A stretch of DNA of 41,932 bases from contig NZ_JTHF01000116.1 in the NCBI RefSeq assembly GCF_001043895.1, positions 1-41,932 of the forward strand, written 5' to 3'. The stretch comes from Methylobacterium indicum. Lineage in GTDB: Bacteria > Pseudomonadota > Alphaproteobacteria > Rhizobiales > Beijerinckiaceae. The translations under genes were made by a program, and so were the position numbers. Below, one piece after another: positions 7,549 through 15,333 of this stretch (its first letter is position 1; each line of letters opens with the position of its first letter). A model generated the notes under the pieces. That model saw nothing but the letters and a program-made list of their open reading frames with translations, had not been told where the DNA came from and made no database searches.

Positions 7549-8016
7549 TCACTCCGCCGCTTCGGCGAGCGCAGCGGCCCGGCCGCCCGCCAGCTTCAGG
7601 ATCACCTCGTGGAGCGAGATGCAGATGTCGGTCGCCAGGAGCTGCATCAGCTCCGGCTCCTCGCCGTCTTGAGTGAGGATCAAGCACCGCTTGCCCTGAC
7701 CGCAGAACCAGCCGGCCTCGAGGTGCGCAGAGCGTCCGCAGGGCAGCAGGAGCACGCAGGTGTCGGCCCACTGCATGCCGCGCAGGTCGCTGACGAAGCC
7801 GCGGGCTGCGATCGGATGTGTGGTCAGGAGCCGGCGGTAGTCGACGGCCGACCACGCCTGCCATTCGGGGTCGATCTCGGACCACGAGAAGCCCGGCACG
7901 CCGTTGAACGGGTTGCGGAAGTCGTAGACCTCGTGTCCGGCCTGCCGGAGCGCCTCCACCACTGCGGGCTGCTGCGGGTTGCGCCACGACGAGGCGACGT
8001 AGATGCGATGGCTCAC
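7549..8016 (-). CDS. nucleoside 2-deoxyribosyltransferase-like protein
   Basis: A 155-aa protein from GTG 8016, which overlaps the upstream stop as GTGA and is preceded by AAGGAG. It follows the family pattern: IYVASSWRN at the N-terminus, GHEVYDFRNP, then WADTCVLLLPCGRSAHLEAGW, whose Glu is the expected catalytic residue, and a terminal KRCLIL strand. These enzymes transfer deoxyribose between nucleobases. Phage members may act on nucleotide pools, but some relatives are only sugar-nucleotide binders. The family assignment is good; the reaction is inferred. Confidence 0.75.
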   Translation of the reverse strand: MSHRIYVASSWRNPQQPAVVEALRQAGHEVYDFRNPFNGVPGFSWSEIDPEWQAWSAVDYRRLLTTHPIAARGFVSDLRGMQWADTCVLLLPCGRSAHLEAGWFCGQGKRCLILTQDGEEPELMQLLATDICISLHEVILKLAGGRAAALAEAAE

Positions 8017-8501
8017 CGGCGGCTCTCCTTCTTTGAGAATGGACGGGACGGCCACTTGCTGCGCTTCTCGGCGCGGGGCCTGGATTCGGGGCGGAGGAGT
8101 TCGGAGCGGCGGCGCTCGAACTCGTCGGCGGGCGGGAGGCGGCGCTCTTCCTCGACGGGCGCTGCGGGCTGGTAGCGCTCGACCAGGCGCTTCACCTTCG
8201 CGATGCGGGTCTGGTCGCCGTCCCGGGCGGAGAGCTTGCTCTCGCCACGCCGGCCGGTGGTGCGCTCGTCGTGACAGGCCTCGTGCAGCGCCTCGAGGTG
8301 CCCAGGGTCCAGCTGCGGCGGGTCATAGTCCGTGCCGGCCTCGTTCACCCGGCGGAGCGCGATCGGCGGTCGGTGGTCGAATCGGACGCCCGACAGCTTG
8401 CCGAGCGGCTTGCTGCAGTGGGTGCAGGTTCCGCCCTGGGCGAGCACAACCTCGAGCTTCACCCGGTCCGGGATGCTCTTGCGCTTGGGGCGGTCGGTCA
8501 T
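8013..8501 (-). CDS. HNH-type endonuclease-like protein
   Basis: A 162-aa protein. CTHCSKPLG (first Cys pair), VRFDHRPPIALRR (DH motif) and HLEALHEACHDERT (second zinc/His element) give the HNH order. The C-terminal 60 residues are basic and rich in Arg/Glu. In phages such proteins assist packaging or act as homing nucleases. It is translationally coupled to the DUF5131 gene (ATGA) and to the deoxyribosyltransferase-like gene (GTGA). Confidence 0.75.
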   Translation of the reverse strand: MTDRPKRKSIPDRVKLEVVLAQGGTCTHCSKPLGKLSGVRFDHRPPIALRRVNEAGTDYDPPQLDPGHLEALHEACHDERTTGRRGESKLSARDGDQTRIAKVKRLVERYQPAAPVEEERRLPPADEFERRRSELLRPESRPRAEKRSKWPSRPFSKKESRR

Positions 8502-9541
8502 CCCGCGCCTCCCGGGAATCCGTTGTGCTCGACGCCATCAAGGAGGCGGCCGGCGGCCTTCTTGCCGACCGGCGCCATGAACGCGGGCCCTTGGGACTGG
8601 ATCGCCTCGACGTCGGGCTCCGAACTGACGAACCGGCCACGCGGGTGCTCGGCGACCTCCGCCCAGGCCCCTTGCTGCTTGAAGAGGTACGGCACACCGG
8701 CAGCCGCGCACTGATCCCGCAGAGACCGCGCCCAGTCCGGGTGCATCGGCCGAGCGCCCGGGCCGCTCTCGCCGCCGACCACGATCCAAGAGAGACCTGG
8801 AATTGCTCGTGCCGGGTGACCCGTCAAAGCATGGAGGCTGAACCCTCTCTCTTCAGCGCCAGCCCCATCCACCTGCGTCAGATCGATAGGCCCCAGAAGC
8901 GGCTCGGCCGAGATCCATCGCACCGCCGCCGGCGTCGCCAGCAGGTCGGGGATCCGCTCGTCGGCCCGGCGTTGGTCCTCGACGGAGACGCCGAGCCAGA
9001 CGTTCGCGAGGGGCCAGGCCCCGAGCATCACCCGTGGCCCGGGAGGCGCATGACGCTCCATCGCAGGATCGGCGATCAGCACGACGTCGAGCGCAAACAG
9101 GATCGCCATGTCGCAGACGAGCGCGTGGATGCGACGGGGCGCGCCGGGATCGGTCATATACGCCCGCATCCGGTCCGCGCGCTTCGTCAGGACCTGGAAC
9201 GTGTGCTGCGGCGCTAGTGCCATGACGGCGAACACCTGGTCGAGCACGTCGTCCGGAACGCCCTCGTGAAAGAGGTCGCCATGGGCGGCGACGAACACCT
9301 TGCGCGGGCGCTTCCACTTGAGCGGCTGCGTCAGCCATTCCCGGTTGAAGCGCACCTCACCCGTCCAGACCGGGCCCGACTTGGTGCCTCGGGTCAGCCC
9401 GGCCCGGCTCGGGTGGTGCTGGAGCCGCGATCCGGCGAGCCGCATCGCGTAGCAGTTGGTGCAGCCCGGAGAGGCGATGGAGCAGCCAGTCACGATCTGC
9501 CAGGTCGCCTCGGTCCATTCGATGGTGGTGGTCTCGGCCAT
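8498..9541 (-). CDS. phage Gp37/Gp68 family protein (DUF5131)
   Basis: A 347-aa protein, MAETTTIEWTEATWQIVTGC. The start is set by this conserved IEWTxATW motif; the upstream extension has no such signal. A cysteine cluster, GCSIASPGCTNCYAMRLAG, sits near residue 20 and resembles an iron-sulfur site of radical-SAM-like enzymes. Other family marks are KVFVAAHGDLFHEGVP, LGVSVEDQRRADERIPDL, WISAEPLLGPIDL and WIVVGGESGPGARP. The family is widespread in phages and the reaction is not established. It has two coupled downstream genes. Confidence 0.88.
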   Translation of the reverse strand: MAETTTIEWTEATWQIVTGCSIASPGCTNCYAMRLAGSRLQHHPSRAGLTRGTKSGPVWTGEVRFNREWLTQPLKWKRPRKVFVAAHGDLFHEGVPDDVLDQVFAVMALAPQHTFQVLTKRADRMRAYMTDPGAPRRIHALVCDMAILFALDVVLIADPAMERHAPPGPRVMLGAWPLANVWLGVSVEDQRRADERIPDLLATPAAVRWISAEPLLGPIDLTQVDGAGAEERGFSLHALTGHPARAIPGLSWIVVGGESGPGARPMHPDWARSLRDQCAAAGVPYLFKQQGAWAEVAEHPRGRFVSSEPDVEAIQSQGPAFMAPVGKKAAGRLLDGVEHNGFPGGAG

Positions 9542-9543
9542 AG

Positions 9544-9969
9544 CTACGCCGCGCCTCTCAGCCTCTTGTGGTTGCGGATCAGCTCGTCGGGATCGCCACC
9601 GATCTCCTGGGCGAGCAGCAGTTTCGCCATCTCGGTGAGCCGGCGGAGTTGGGTCTCGTCGAAGTCCCGCAGGCTCATGGGGTCGTCGGTGAATCCGCCG
9701 ATCCGGACGTGCCGCTCGACCATGCCCATCTCGAGCAGGAGGCGGTTCGAGAGGGCCCGGGGCGGCTGTTCGAGCGCCTTGCCGGCGACCCCCATCAGCT
9801 CCCACCAGCCCACCAGGGCGAGCGAGCGGGGCTTGGTGACCTTCACCACCTCGACCTGAGTGCCGAGGGGCAGTTGCGACAGCGCCTCAAGGTCGGCAGG
9901 CAGGGCTGGGTGAAGCCCGCCGCGGCCGACGGTGAGGACGATGGTCAGGTCGTCCTTCCGCCGGGCCAT
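9544..9969 (-). CDS. conserved phage protein (141 aa)
   Basis: Contains a distinctive LALVGWWELMGVAGKALEQP segment, followed by a helical region ending ELIRNHKRLRGAA. The size, the Trp-rich helix and the place between a zinc-ribbon protein and the DUF5131 gene are typical of phage early proteins. I cannot name the family with certainty. Confidence 0.6.
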   Translation of the reverse strand: MARRKDDLTIVLTVGRGGLHPALPADLEALSQLPLGTQVEVVKVTKPRSLALVGWWELMGVAGKALEQPPRALSNRLLLEMGMVERHVRIGGFTDDPMSLRDFDETQLRRLTEMAKLLLAQEIGGDPDELIRNHKRLRGAA

Positions 9970-9972
9970 GGG

Positions 9973-10410
9973 TCAGCCGCTGCTGTCGATGTCGTGCGAC
10001 ACGCCGCACTTCGTGCAGGTGTAGCGGTTCAGGCAGTTGCCGATATTCTTGGATCGGAAGTCGTGCTTGCACGCCGACCATTCGTAATATCGAACATCTG
10101 ACGGCTTGGGGTAGTCATTGCGAATGACTGCGACAGCAAACCCGCCATTCTGCCGATTGTATGCGTCCGCAAAATAGACCAGCAGGTGGCCCAATCGGTC
10201 GTCGATGTATTTTTCTTGGCCGCACCAGAGCTCGCCCTTGAAGCTCATGGTGGTGCGGTAGTCCCAGAAGGCATCCTCGGTGCTCTCGACCATGTTAGGA
10301 AGGGGCCACGGCACCTTCTGGAAGGTGTCTTCCAGACCCAAGGCCGAGAGCATGTCCTTCTCGACCTTCTTCCGCGTGTCAGCTTGCGAATATTCACAGC
10401 GAAACAGCAT
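9973..10410 (-). CDS. phage protein with C-terminal zinc ribbon
   Basis: A 145-aa protein from ATG 10410 (MLFRCEYSQADTRKKVEKDM). The C-terminus holds CKHDF, then CLNRYTCTKCGVSHDIDSSG, a four-Cys zinc ribbon in the style of many phage accessory proteins. The middle is aromatic-rich (ELWCGQEKYIDDRLGHLLVYF). It follows directly on the RecT-like gene. Function unknown. Confidence 0.65.
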   Translation of the reverse strand: MLFRCEYSQADTRKKVEKDMLSALGLEDTFQKVPWPLPNMVESTEDAFWDYRTTMSFKGELWCGQEKYIDDRLGHLLVYFADAYNRQNGGFAVAVIRNDYPKPSDVRYYEWSACKHDFRSKNIGNCLNRYTCTKCGVSHDIDSSG

Positions 10411-10412
10411 GG

Positions 10413-12017
10413 TCAGGCCTCCTCGGGCAGGTTCTTGCGGATCGCCTGGTACTCCTTGGTCCAGGCGGCCAGCACCTCGGCGGAGGCGCCGCACTCGTCC
10501 CGGTCGCGCTGGCTGCGGGACCAGATGACGAAGGCCCGTTCCTTGGTCGGCGCCGTTGAGAGCGCGGAGAAGATCCGCTCCCCGCAGGCGCGCACCGCTT
10601 CCGATGCGTCGGCCGTGATGGCGCTCAGCCCAGGCGCCACCGGGGCCGAGGCTCCCTCGGGGTTGGCGGGCGCCGGCGCGGCACCGCTCGGCCCGGTGTC
10701 CGCCGTGGCGCGGTTCAGCGCCTCCTCGACCACCTTCGTCAGCGCCTTACGATCGGCCATCGACACCCGGTTCTCCCGGTGCATGATCGACCGGTAGCCC
10801 TTCCCGGCGGTCCAGACCTTGTGCAGGCCGTCTGCCTGGTCCGGGGTGTGGGTCGCGTCTGCCAGCCGGCGGATGCGCGCCGCGTAGGCCGCCCAGTCCT
10901 CGACGGCGGGCTCCTGGGGCGTTTCCGCCGCCGCGTGCGTCCTGGCTGTCTCCGGCGCCTCGGCGGGCTCCACGGGCTTGCCAAACGGCACGGTTGCGGG
11001 GTTCTGCAGGCGCGCCTCGGCCTCCTCGCATAGGTGCTGGAACGTCTCGCGCTCGGATCGGGTCAGATGCTCCTCATCGTCAGCGTAGAGGGCCCTGATG
11101 TCGGCCACGTCACCGATGCTGCGGGCGTTGTCGAGGTGGGTCTTGGCCTCCGCCAGGATCTCGGCGCCGGGCCGCGGCTCGCCCTCCTCGAAATTGGAGG
11201 CCGCCGCTGCTGGGTCAGCGACGACGGCCTGGGCCTGCCCACGCGGGACATGAGAGGCAGGCTGTTCGGGAGCCGGCGCGACGGGCGCGGCCGGCTTGTG
11301 TTCGATCACCGCGGCCTTGGCGCGGCGCATGTCGATGTCCTCGACCGGCGGCGGCAGCGGGGGCGCCGGATCCATCGGGGTGTCGGCATCGGTGCCGATC
11401 ATCTCCTCGGCGATGTAGAGGCCCTTCAGAGCGTCCGCGAAGCCGTCGCGCAGCCCGAAGCCACGGGCTCGCATCTTGATCATCCGCTTCGGGTTCGTGA
11501 TCCACGGCGTGTCCTTGCCGTTGTAGCCCCGCTTCCCCCAGAGCTTCGCCACCACCGCGTCGCGTACCGAGAACTCGGTGACGATCTCCGGCTGGCCGAC
11601 GCGCTTCACGCGGCAGACGGCCTTGAAGTCGAGCATCGCGCCTTCGGGGCGGGTCGCCGTCCAGTCACAGGCGCTCTCGTCGCCCTCGTAGGTCTCCCGG
11701 ATGTATTCGAGCGCGCCGGAGCCGCGAACGATGCCGAGGGCCAAGTCGCCCCAGATGCAGGGCCGACCGCCGATCACCGCGATCCCCTGGACCGCCTGCA
11801 TCGGCTTCACGCCGATCTCGAGCCCGGTCAGAATCGCCACCGACACCTTCTCGGGCGTGTCCATCCCGTGCGGGCAAAGACCCGACCGGGCGAGCACCTG
11901 GGAGAACCTGAAAACGTCGTCGAAAGTCTGGGGGACGATCGCCATGACGGCGCCAGTCCCGAGGCTTGCGACAGCCGGGTGCGCGCCCTGAACGGCGACG
12001 GCGGTGTTCGAGCTCAT
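10413..12017 (-). CDS. RecT-like single-strand annealing protein with long C-terminal extension
   Basis: A 534-aa protein. Residues about 25-225 match the RecT pattern: PQTFDDVFRFSQVLARSG, VAILTGLEIGVKPMQAVQGI, IGGRPCIWGDLALGIVRGSG, AVVAKLWGKRGYNG and PKRMIKMRARGFGLRDGFAD. These proteins anneal complementary single strands during phage recombination. Ordinary RecT is roughly half this length. Here a Pro/Ala-rich linker (about 225-290) leads to helical regions and a DWAAYAARIRRLADATHTP segment. No partner exonuclease gene is recognisable nearby. The gene below overlaps its start as ATGA. Confidence 0.85.
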   Translation of the reverse strand: MSSNTAVAVQGAHPAVASLGTGAVMAIVPQTFDDVFRFSQVLARSGLCPHGMDTPEKVSVAILTGLEIGVKPMQAVQGIAVIGGRPCIWGDLALGIVRGSGALEYIRETYEGDESACDWTATRPEGAMLDFKAVCRVKRVGQPEIVTEFSVRDAVVAKLWGKRGYNGKDTPWITNPKRMIKMRARGFGLRDGFADALKGLYIAEEMIGTDADTPMDPAPPLPPPVEDIDMRRAKAAVIEHKPAAPVAPAPEQPASHVPRGQAQAVVADPAAAASNFEEGEPRPGAEILAEAKTHLDNARSIGDVADIRALYADDEEHLTRSERETFQHLCEEAEARLQNPATVPFGKPVEPAEAPETARTHAAAETPQEPAVEDWAAYAARIRRLADATHTPDQADGLHKVWTAGKGYRSIMHRENRVSMADRKALTKVVEEALNRATADTGPSGAAPAPANPEGASAPVAPGLSAITADASEAVRACGERIFSALSTAPTKERAFVIWSRSQRDRDECGASAEVLAAWTKEYQAIRKNLPEEA

Positions 12018-12439
12018 GCTGTCCTCGATGCTGACGGATTACGGGGTCGGCGCTGCGCCTCGACACGGGCGCGTCGGCGGCGCTTGAGTTCGGTCTCGCG
12101 CTCGGCGACCTCGGGCGGCCACTCGCCGCTGTTCCACCAGGCGGCGTATTCCACGGCGCTGACGGGGTTCTCGGCGCAGTAGGCGAAGGTGCGCTCGCAC
12201 CAGTCCTCGGCCTGGGCCGCGGTGGTCAGGGTGAATCGGATGCCGCGGGCGATGACGACCTGGAAGCCAGAGCCGTCCTCGAGCGGGTCGACGGCGACAC
12301 CGACCACCTCGCCGTCGCGCTTCCGCCAGTGATACCGGCCGGGCAGCGGCACATCCCGCTCGGGGCAGGAGGGCGGCACCTCACCGGCGGCGAGCGCCCG
12401 GAGGCAGGAGGCCCACCAGTCGTAGCTGGGGACCTTCAT
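12014..12439 (-). CDS. hypothetical protein upstream of the RecT-like gene
   Basis: A 141-aa protein from ATG 12439 (MKVPSYDWWASCLRALAAGE). Trp-rich segments (YDWWASCL, EYAAWWNSGEWPPEVAERE) and a very basic C-terminus (LKRRRRARVEAQRR) suggest nucleic-acid contact. There is no exonuclease motif. The ATGA overlap with the RecT gene indicates co-expression. Confidence 0.6.
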   Translation of the reverse strand: MKVPSYDWWASCLRALAAGEVPPSCPERDVPLPGRYHWRKRDGEVVGVAVDPLEDGSGFQVVIARGIRFTLTTAAQAEDWCERTFAYCAENPVSAVEYAAWWNSGEWPPEVAERETELKRRRRARVEAQRRPRNPSASRTA

Positions 12440-12795
12440 GGCGCACCAGCCACGCCGCAGAAGCCGAGGGTTGCCGCAGGATTTCGGCGGTAGCCTGGGG
12501 TGCGCTCGACAAACGCCTTGGCGGCGGACAGCCCATCGCCCGTCTCTTCCCGACGGCGCTTGATCGCCTCGATGACGCTTTCGCCCTCGCCCGTGTCCTG
12601 CCAGCGCCACGCCGCGCAGTTCGATCCGAGGCAGCAGGCCATCCGCGGGACCTTCACGGCATCGACCTGCTGGCCGCGCTCGCGACCCGCGTCCAGACGG
12701 TTGAAGGTCGGCCCCTCGTCGGGCGCCGCAACGCGCGCCCACGGGCACCACAGGCCGGAGGCCGCCTTCTCGCTGATGAGGTTGAGGCCGGTCAT
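12436..12795 (-). CDS. small Cys-containing phage protein (119 aa)
   Basis: Contains CPWARV and ACCLGSNCAAWRW, a Cys/Trp pattern seen in small phage zinc-binding proteins, then a helical segment with KRRREETGDGLSAAKAFVE. The gene overlaps both neighbours by ATGA. Molecular function unknown. Confidence 0.6.
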   Translation of the reverse strand: MTGLNLISEKAASGLWCPWARVAAPDEGPTFNRLDAGRERGQQVDAVKVPRMACCLGSNCAAWRWQDTGEGESVIEAIKRRREETGDGLSAAKAFVERTPGYRRNPAATLGFCGVAGAP

Positions 12796-12983
12796 CGCCG
12801 GTCCTCCGCGCCGCCGCGGTAGCGCAGCGCCAGCGTCGCCTCGGCCTGGCGCTCGGAGCAGACAGCCCAGGCCATGAGGCCGATCGAGCCGACCCAGTAG
12901 GCGAGGATCGCCACCACGATCAGGATCACCTCGCCAGAGGGCCAGGAGGGCGTCAGGGCGTCGAGGAATTCACGGGGCATCAT
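12792..12983 (-). CDS. small single-TM membrane protein (63 aa)
   Basis: Starts at ATG 12983, which has GGAGG 6 bases upstream. One clear transmembrane stretch (VILIVVAILAYWVGSIGLMAW) lies near residues 17-39, followed by a charged C-terminus. It could be a superinfection-exclusion-type membrane peptide, but nothing in the sequence proves that. Confidence 0.55.
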   Translation of the reverse strand: MMPREFLDALTPSWPSGEVILIVVAILAYWVGSIGLMAWAVCSERQAEATLALRYRGGAEDRR

Positions 12984-13323
12984 GGTTGGCCTCCGCAAGC
13001 GCAATCGCCTCGTCGTAAAGGCGAAGAATCGCCTCATGCGGGGGCAACCCGTCGAGAGTTACCCCGCCGTCGTTCAGCCGCGGGATGATGATGTTGTGTT
13101 TGGCTGCAGCTCGGCAGAGGCCGTGAAAAGCTGATTCGCCGACGGCCTTGCCATCGACTTTCATGGCCGCCCCTGTCCCGCACCAGCACACAGCGGCAGG
13201 AGAATTTGGGCTGCATGGACGACCATGCGCATCTCGCGCGAGTTCGCCTTGGGTCCATCCCCTGAAAGGGGTGATGAGATCGCGCGCTTCGCGCAGCAGA
13301 TCGGCGGTGGTCTTGAGGCCCAT
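12970..13323 (-). CDS. DUF6197-like phage protein
   Basis: A 117-aa protein, MGLKTTADLLREARDLITPF. The motifs GWTQGELARDAHG, AAVCWCGTGA and the C-terminal ILRLYDEAIALAEANHDAP follow the DUF6197 pattern, a small domain found in phage and actinobacterial or alphaproteobacterial accessory genes. No biochemical role is established. It overlaps the TM-protein gene downstream by 14 bases. Confidence 0.65.
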   Translation of the reverse strand: MGLKTTADLLREARDLITPFRGWTQGELARDAHGRPCSPNSPAAVCWCGTGAAMKVDGKAVGESAFHGLCRAAAKHNIIIPRLNDGGVTLDGLPPHEAILRLYDEAIALAEANHDAP

Positions 13324-13535
13324 CACAGCACCGCCACGAAACGGAGGATGGCGACGCCGGCGCTGCCGACGATGATCACGGCGGCGAGGCACGCCAGGGC
13401 GTCGAGCGGACGCATGTCGCGCCGCGGAAAATCGGCGAAGCGGCTGCCGCAGGCCGGGATGACCAGGAGGCCGTCGCGCAGCTTCGCGATGCGGCTGGCC
13501 TCGGCGTCGATGTGATGGAGCTCGAGGGCGGCCAT
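13323..13535 (-). CDS. small single-TM protein (70 aa)
   Basis: Starts at ATG 13535, sharing one base with the upstream stop (TGATG). The N-terminal half is soluble (MAALELHHIDAEASRIAKLR). Residues 45-67 are hydrophobic (LDALACLAAVIIVGSAGVAIL). The topology fits a tail-anchored phage membrane peptide. No family recognised. Confidence 0.5.
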   Translation of the reverse strand: MAALELHHIDAEASRIAKLRDGLLVIPACGSRFADFPRRDMRPLDALACLAAVIIVGSAGVAILRFVAVL

Positions 13536-13831
13536 CAGTGCGCCTCCCCACAGTCCATCTCGCCGGCCCGCCGCAGCAGCCACATGGCGAAACGATCGAT
13601 GTCGGCCTTGGTGATGCCGAGCATCGTCAGGCGCCGCTCAGCCTCGGGCGTGTCGAAGCCGCCGTCGGCGAGCTGCACGAACAGCCGCTGCGAGATCAGC
13701 CGGCACAACGCGGCAGTCTGCCGGGCGCCGAAAGCCTCGATGCAATTCGGGATGAGCCGTAGCAGCGGCAGGAACGCACGCGAAGCCGGCGGATAGACGG
13801 GCACGGAGTGCGCCGCGGAAATGCTGATCAT
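13535..13831 (-). CDS. first gene of leftward operon, hypothetical (98 aa)
   Basis: ATG 13831 starts MISISAAHSVPVYPP; no strong ribosome-binding site precedes it. An alternative TTG start at 13906 would overlap the putative promoter. The C-terminal half is helical (ERRLTMLGITKADIDRFAMW), ending GEMDCGEAH. No domain is recognised. It marks the right end of the leftward gene string. Confidence 0.55.
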   Translation of the reverse strand: MISISAAHSVPVYPPASRAFLPLLRLIPNCIEAFGARQTAALCRLISQRLFVQLADGGFDTPEAERRLTMLGITKADIDRFAMWLLRRAGEMDCGEAH

Positions 13832-13863
13832 GGGGGTAACCGTGCCCTGGGAAAGCGTCGGTC

Positions 13864-13896
13864 CCTTTACAAAGCACGGCTTGGAGGTCCCGTCAA
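13864..13896 (-). promoter_or_regulatory. weak candidate promoter for the leftward operon
   Basis: On the minus strand TTGACG (13896-13891) is followed after 19 bases by TGTAAA (13871-13866), 35 bases upstream of ATG 13831. The spacing is longer than ideal, so this is only a candidate. Confidence 0.3.
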
Positions 13897-13984
13897 GCGC
13901 CTCCAATTTTCAAAGTTCGATAACCCGTAAGATCGGGGTGGGCATGCGAAAGGCGAAGGTCGCCAGAATGCGCAGGGGCGAAAA

Positions 13985-14018
13985 CGAGAAAGCCCCCGGC
14001 GACGGATCGCGCGGGGGC
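13985..14018 (-). terminator. strong hairpin plus T-rich tail (leftward terminator)
   Basis: Arms 13992-14002 and 14007-14018 pair over 11 base pairs with one bulged G around a CGGA tetraloop. On the minus strand this is followed by TTTCTCGTTTT. It would stop transcripts coming leftward from 14020-14565, upstream of the operon's first gene. On the plus strand no T-run follows. Confidence 0.6.
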
Positions 14019-14187
14019 CTCAACCGGCTGGACGCAGCATGGCGGGACTCTTCGGTTGGCGCTTGATTAATGCCTGAAATCGCTATGGGTTGCAATCGCT
14101 TAGAGCTTGGTGTTCAAAAAAATTGAAATGGAATGCAAATGGTTTCAATCCAAACCAAACCTCCCCGGCGCGCGTGCGCGTACGCGA

Positions 14188-14264
14188 GGTATAACTACAC
14201 GCGCCCAGGCGGTGTATGACTCCACGCGCCCGCGGGGTATAGAACTAACCTATATTACTACACG
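14188..14264. repeat. iteron-like short direct repeats
   Basis: Two 18-base units beginning GTATAACTACAC (14189) and GTATGACTCCAC (14214), both ending GCGCCC, differ at two positions and are 25 bases apart. A third, partial copy (ATTACTACACG) lies at 14254-14264. Between the second and third is a GGTATAG/CTAACC near-dyad at 14236-14250. The arrangement suits operators or replication-protein binding sites. Confidence 0.45.
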
Positions 14265-14511
14265 GGCGACATGGGGCAGGGGTTTCCGAAAGAGGCTCCC
14301 CGCCGCCGCTGACAACCTCGACCTCGCCGGACCCCGATCAATCCGAAAAAAGAAAACGATCCGAGATGCCCGGTTTCAGAACAGGGCTCTCACGACCGAT
14401 TCAAGGTAGAGCTATCCCCGGGGGAGCAGTGGGTCGGACAGGTCGCAAGGGACTGCCGGCTTGATGAGGTTCCGAGCAAGGCACCGATCTCAAGGGCTCC
14501 CCACATCTCGG

Positions 14512-14546
14512 CAACGAAAAAGCCGGCCCCAGAAGGAAGCTGGCTC
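14512..14546 (-). terminator. terminator of the repressor gene
   Basis: AGCCGGC (14521-14527) and GCTGGCT (14539-14545) form a hairpin with one imperfect pair. On the minus strand it is followed by TTTTTCG. It lies about 20 bases past the repressor stop codon. Confidence 0.55.
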
Positions 14547-14565
14547 ACAGAAAATATAACATATA

Positions 14566-15333
14566 TTAAACCCCAAGCAATTCGTTCCACGGCACGACTC
14601 GGTGCATTTCCTTGATTGTATCCCTATCGAATTCGATCTCAAGAACTGGATTCCACTGCTTTACAACAATTTTAGTAGGCGTGCGACGAACCAGTTCTTT
14701 AATGTAACCTTTCCCGGATTTATGCTCGCCATGATCTCCGCTAAAACTATCCGGATACAGTTCAATAACGACATTATCGCCGATAGCCGGCGGCTTGTCG
14801 GGGTTCACGTAGATGATGGAGCCTTCTTTGAAGGCGGGAAGCATACTATCGCCAACGACATAAGTCGCGTAAGCGCGCTTTGCGTTTGCAATACCAACGG
14901 GGCGACGCACATAATCCACTGTTTCACCGCTGAATTGGAAGTCGCTATCCTCTCCACCAACAGTAACACCTAGAACTGGCACGTCTAGGGGCCAATTCAC
15001 TCGTGCGGCGAGCGCATCCGAAGGTGCACCAGGTGCGGGCATGGCATTCGGCACCGCGAAACGGCCCGGCAGAACTGTTGCACCATTGGGCGTCACGCCA
15101 TCTCGGCTCTCGTTCTGCACGGCGGAATTTGTGCTGGCCTTGACGATCACGGATGGATCAACCCCGTAAAGCTCGCACACCCGGCGAAGTCTTTCCGCTC
15201 TCGGTTTCGTGCGGTTCATTTCCCATTGGTTAATAGCTTGGTTCGTTACCCCGAGGGCATCTGCTGCCGCTTGGAGCGTATAACCAGCTCTGATCCTCGC
15301 CTCGGCGAGGGTTTCTCCAAGCGTTTTGACCAT
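14566..15333 (-). CDS. CI-type phage repressor (HTH + S24 peptidase domain)
   Basis: A 255-aa protein from ATG 15333. Residues 1-62 are an Xre-type helix-turn-helix (ARIRAGYTLQAAADALGVTN, then INQWEMNRTKPRAERLRRV). Residues 115-255 are a LexA/CI S24 domain, with Ser163 in VVGDSMLPAF and the Lys212 base in GYIKELVRR. The usual Ala-Gly autocleavage site is absent: the corresponding loop reads LGVTVGGEDSD, so self-cleavage is uncertain. The 3' half is notably AT-richer than the surroundings, a sign of mosaic exchange. It should maintain lysogeny from the operators at 15334-15424. Confidence 0.92.
   Translation of the reverse strand: MVKTLGETLAEARIRAGYTLQAAADALGVTNQAINQWEMNRTKPRAERLRRVCELYGVDPSVIVKASTNSAVQNESRDGVTPNGATVLPGRFAVPNAMPAPGAPSDALAARVNWPLDVPVLGVTVGGEDSDFQFSGETVDYVRRPVGIANAKRAYATYVVGDSMLPAFKEGSIIYVNPDKPPAIGDNVVIELYPDSFSGDHGEHKSGKGYIKELVRRTPTKIVVKQWNPVLEIEFDRDTIKEMHRVVPWNELLGV

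Larger units (their letters stand above)
13832..14565. other. 734-base stretch without a convincing gene, between the operons
   Basis: Contains the candidate leftward promoter, the hairpin at 13992-14018, an AT-rich segment (14040-14160), iteron-like repeats (14188-14264) and the repressor terminator (14512-14546). Short frames on both strands lack ribosome-binding sites and protein-like composition. It is a plausible seat for an origin, regulatory sites or a small RNA. Confidence 0.5.

Noticed and set aside
13910..14095. Minus-strand frame of 61 codons upstream of the leftward operon
   Set aside because: It would be read through a terminator-like hairpin, and the translation has no folded-protein character.
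14107..14409. Plus-strand frame of 100 codons in the immunity-side gap
   Set aside because: No ribosome-binding site, Arg-rich translation, and it runs through the iteron-like repeats.
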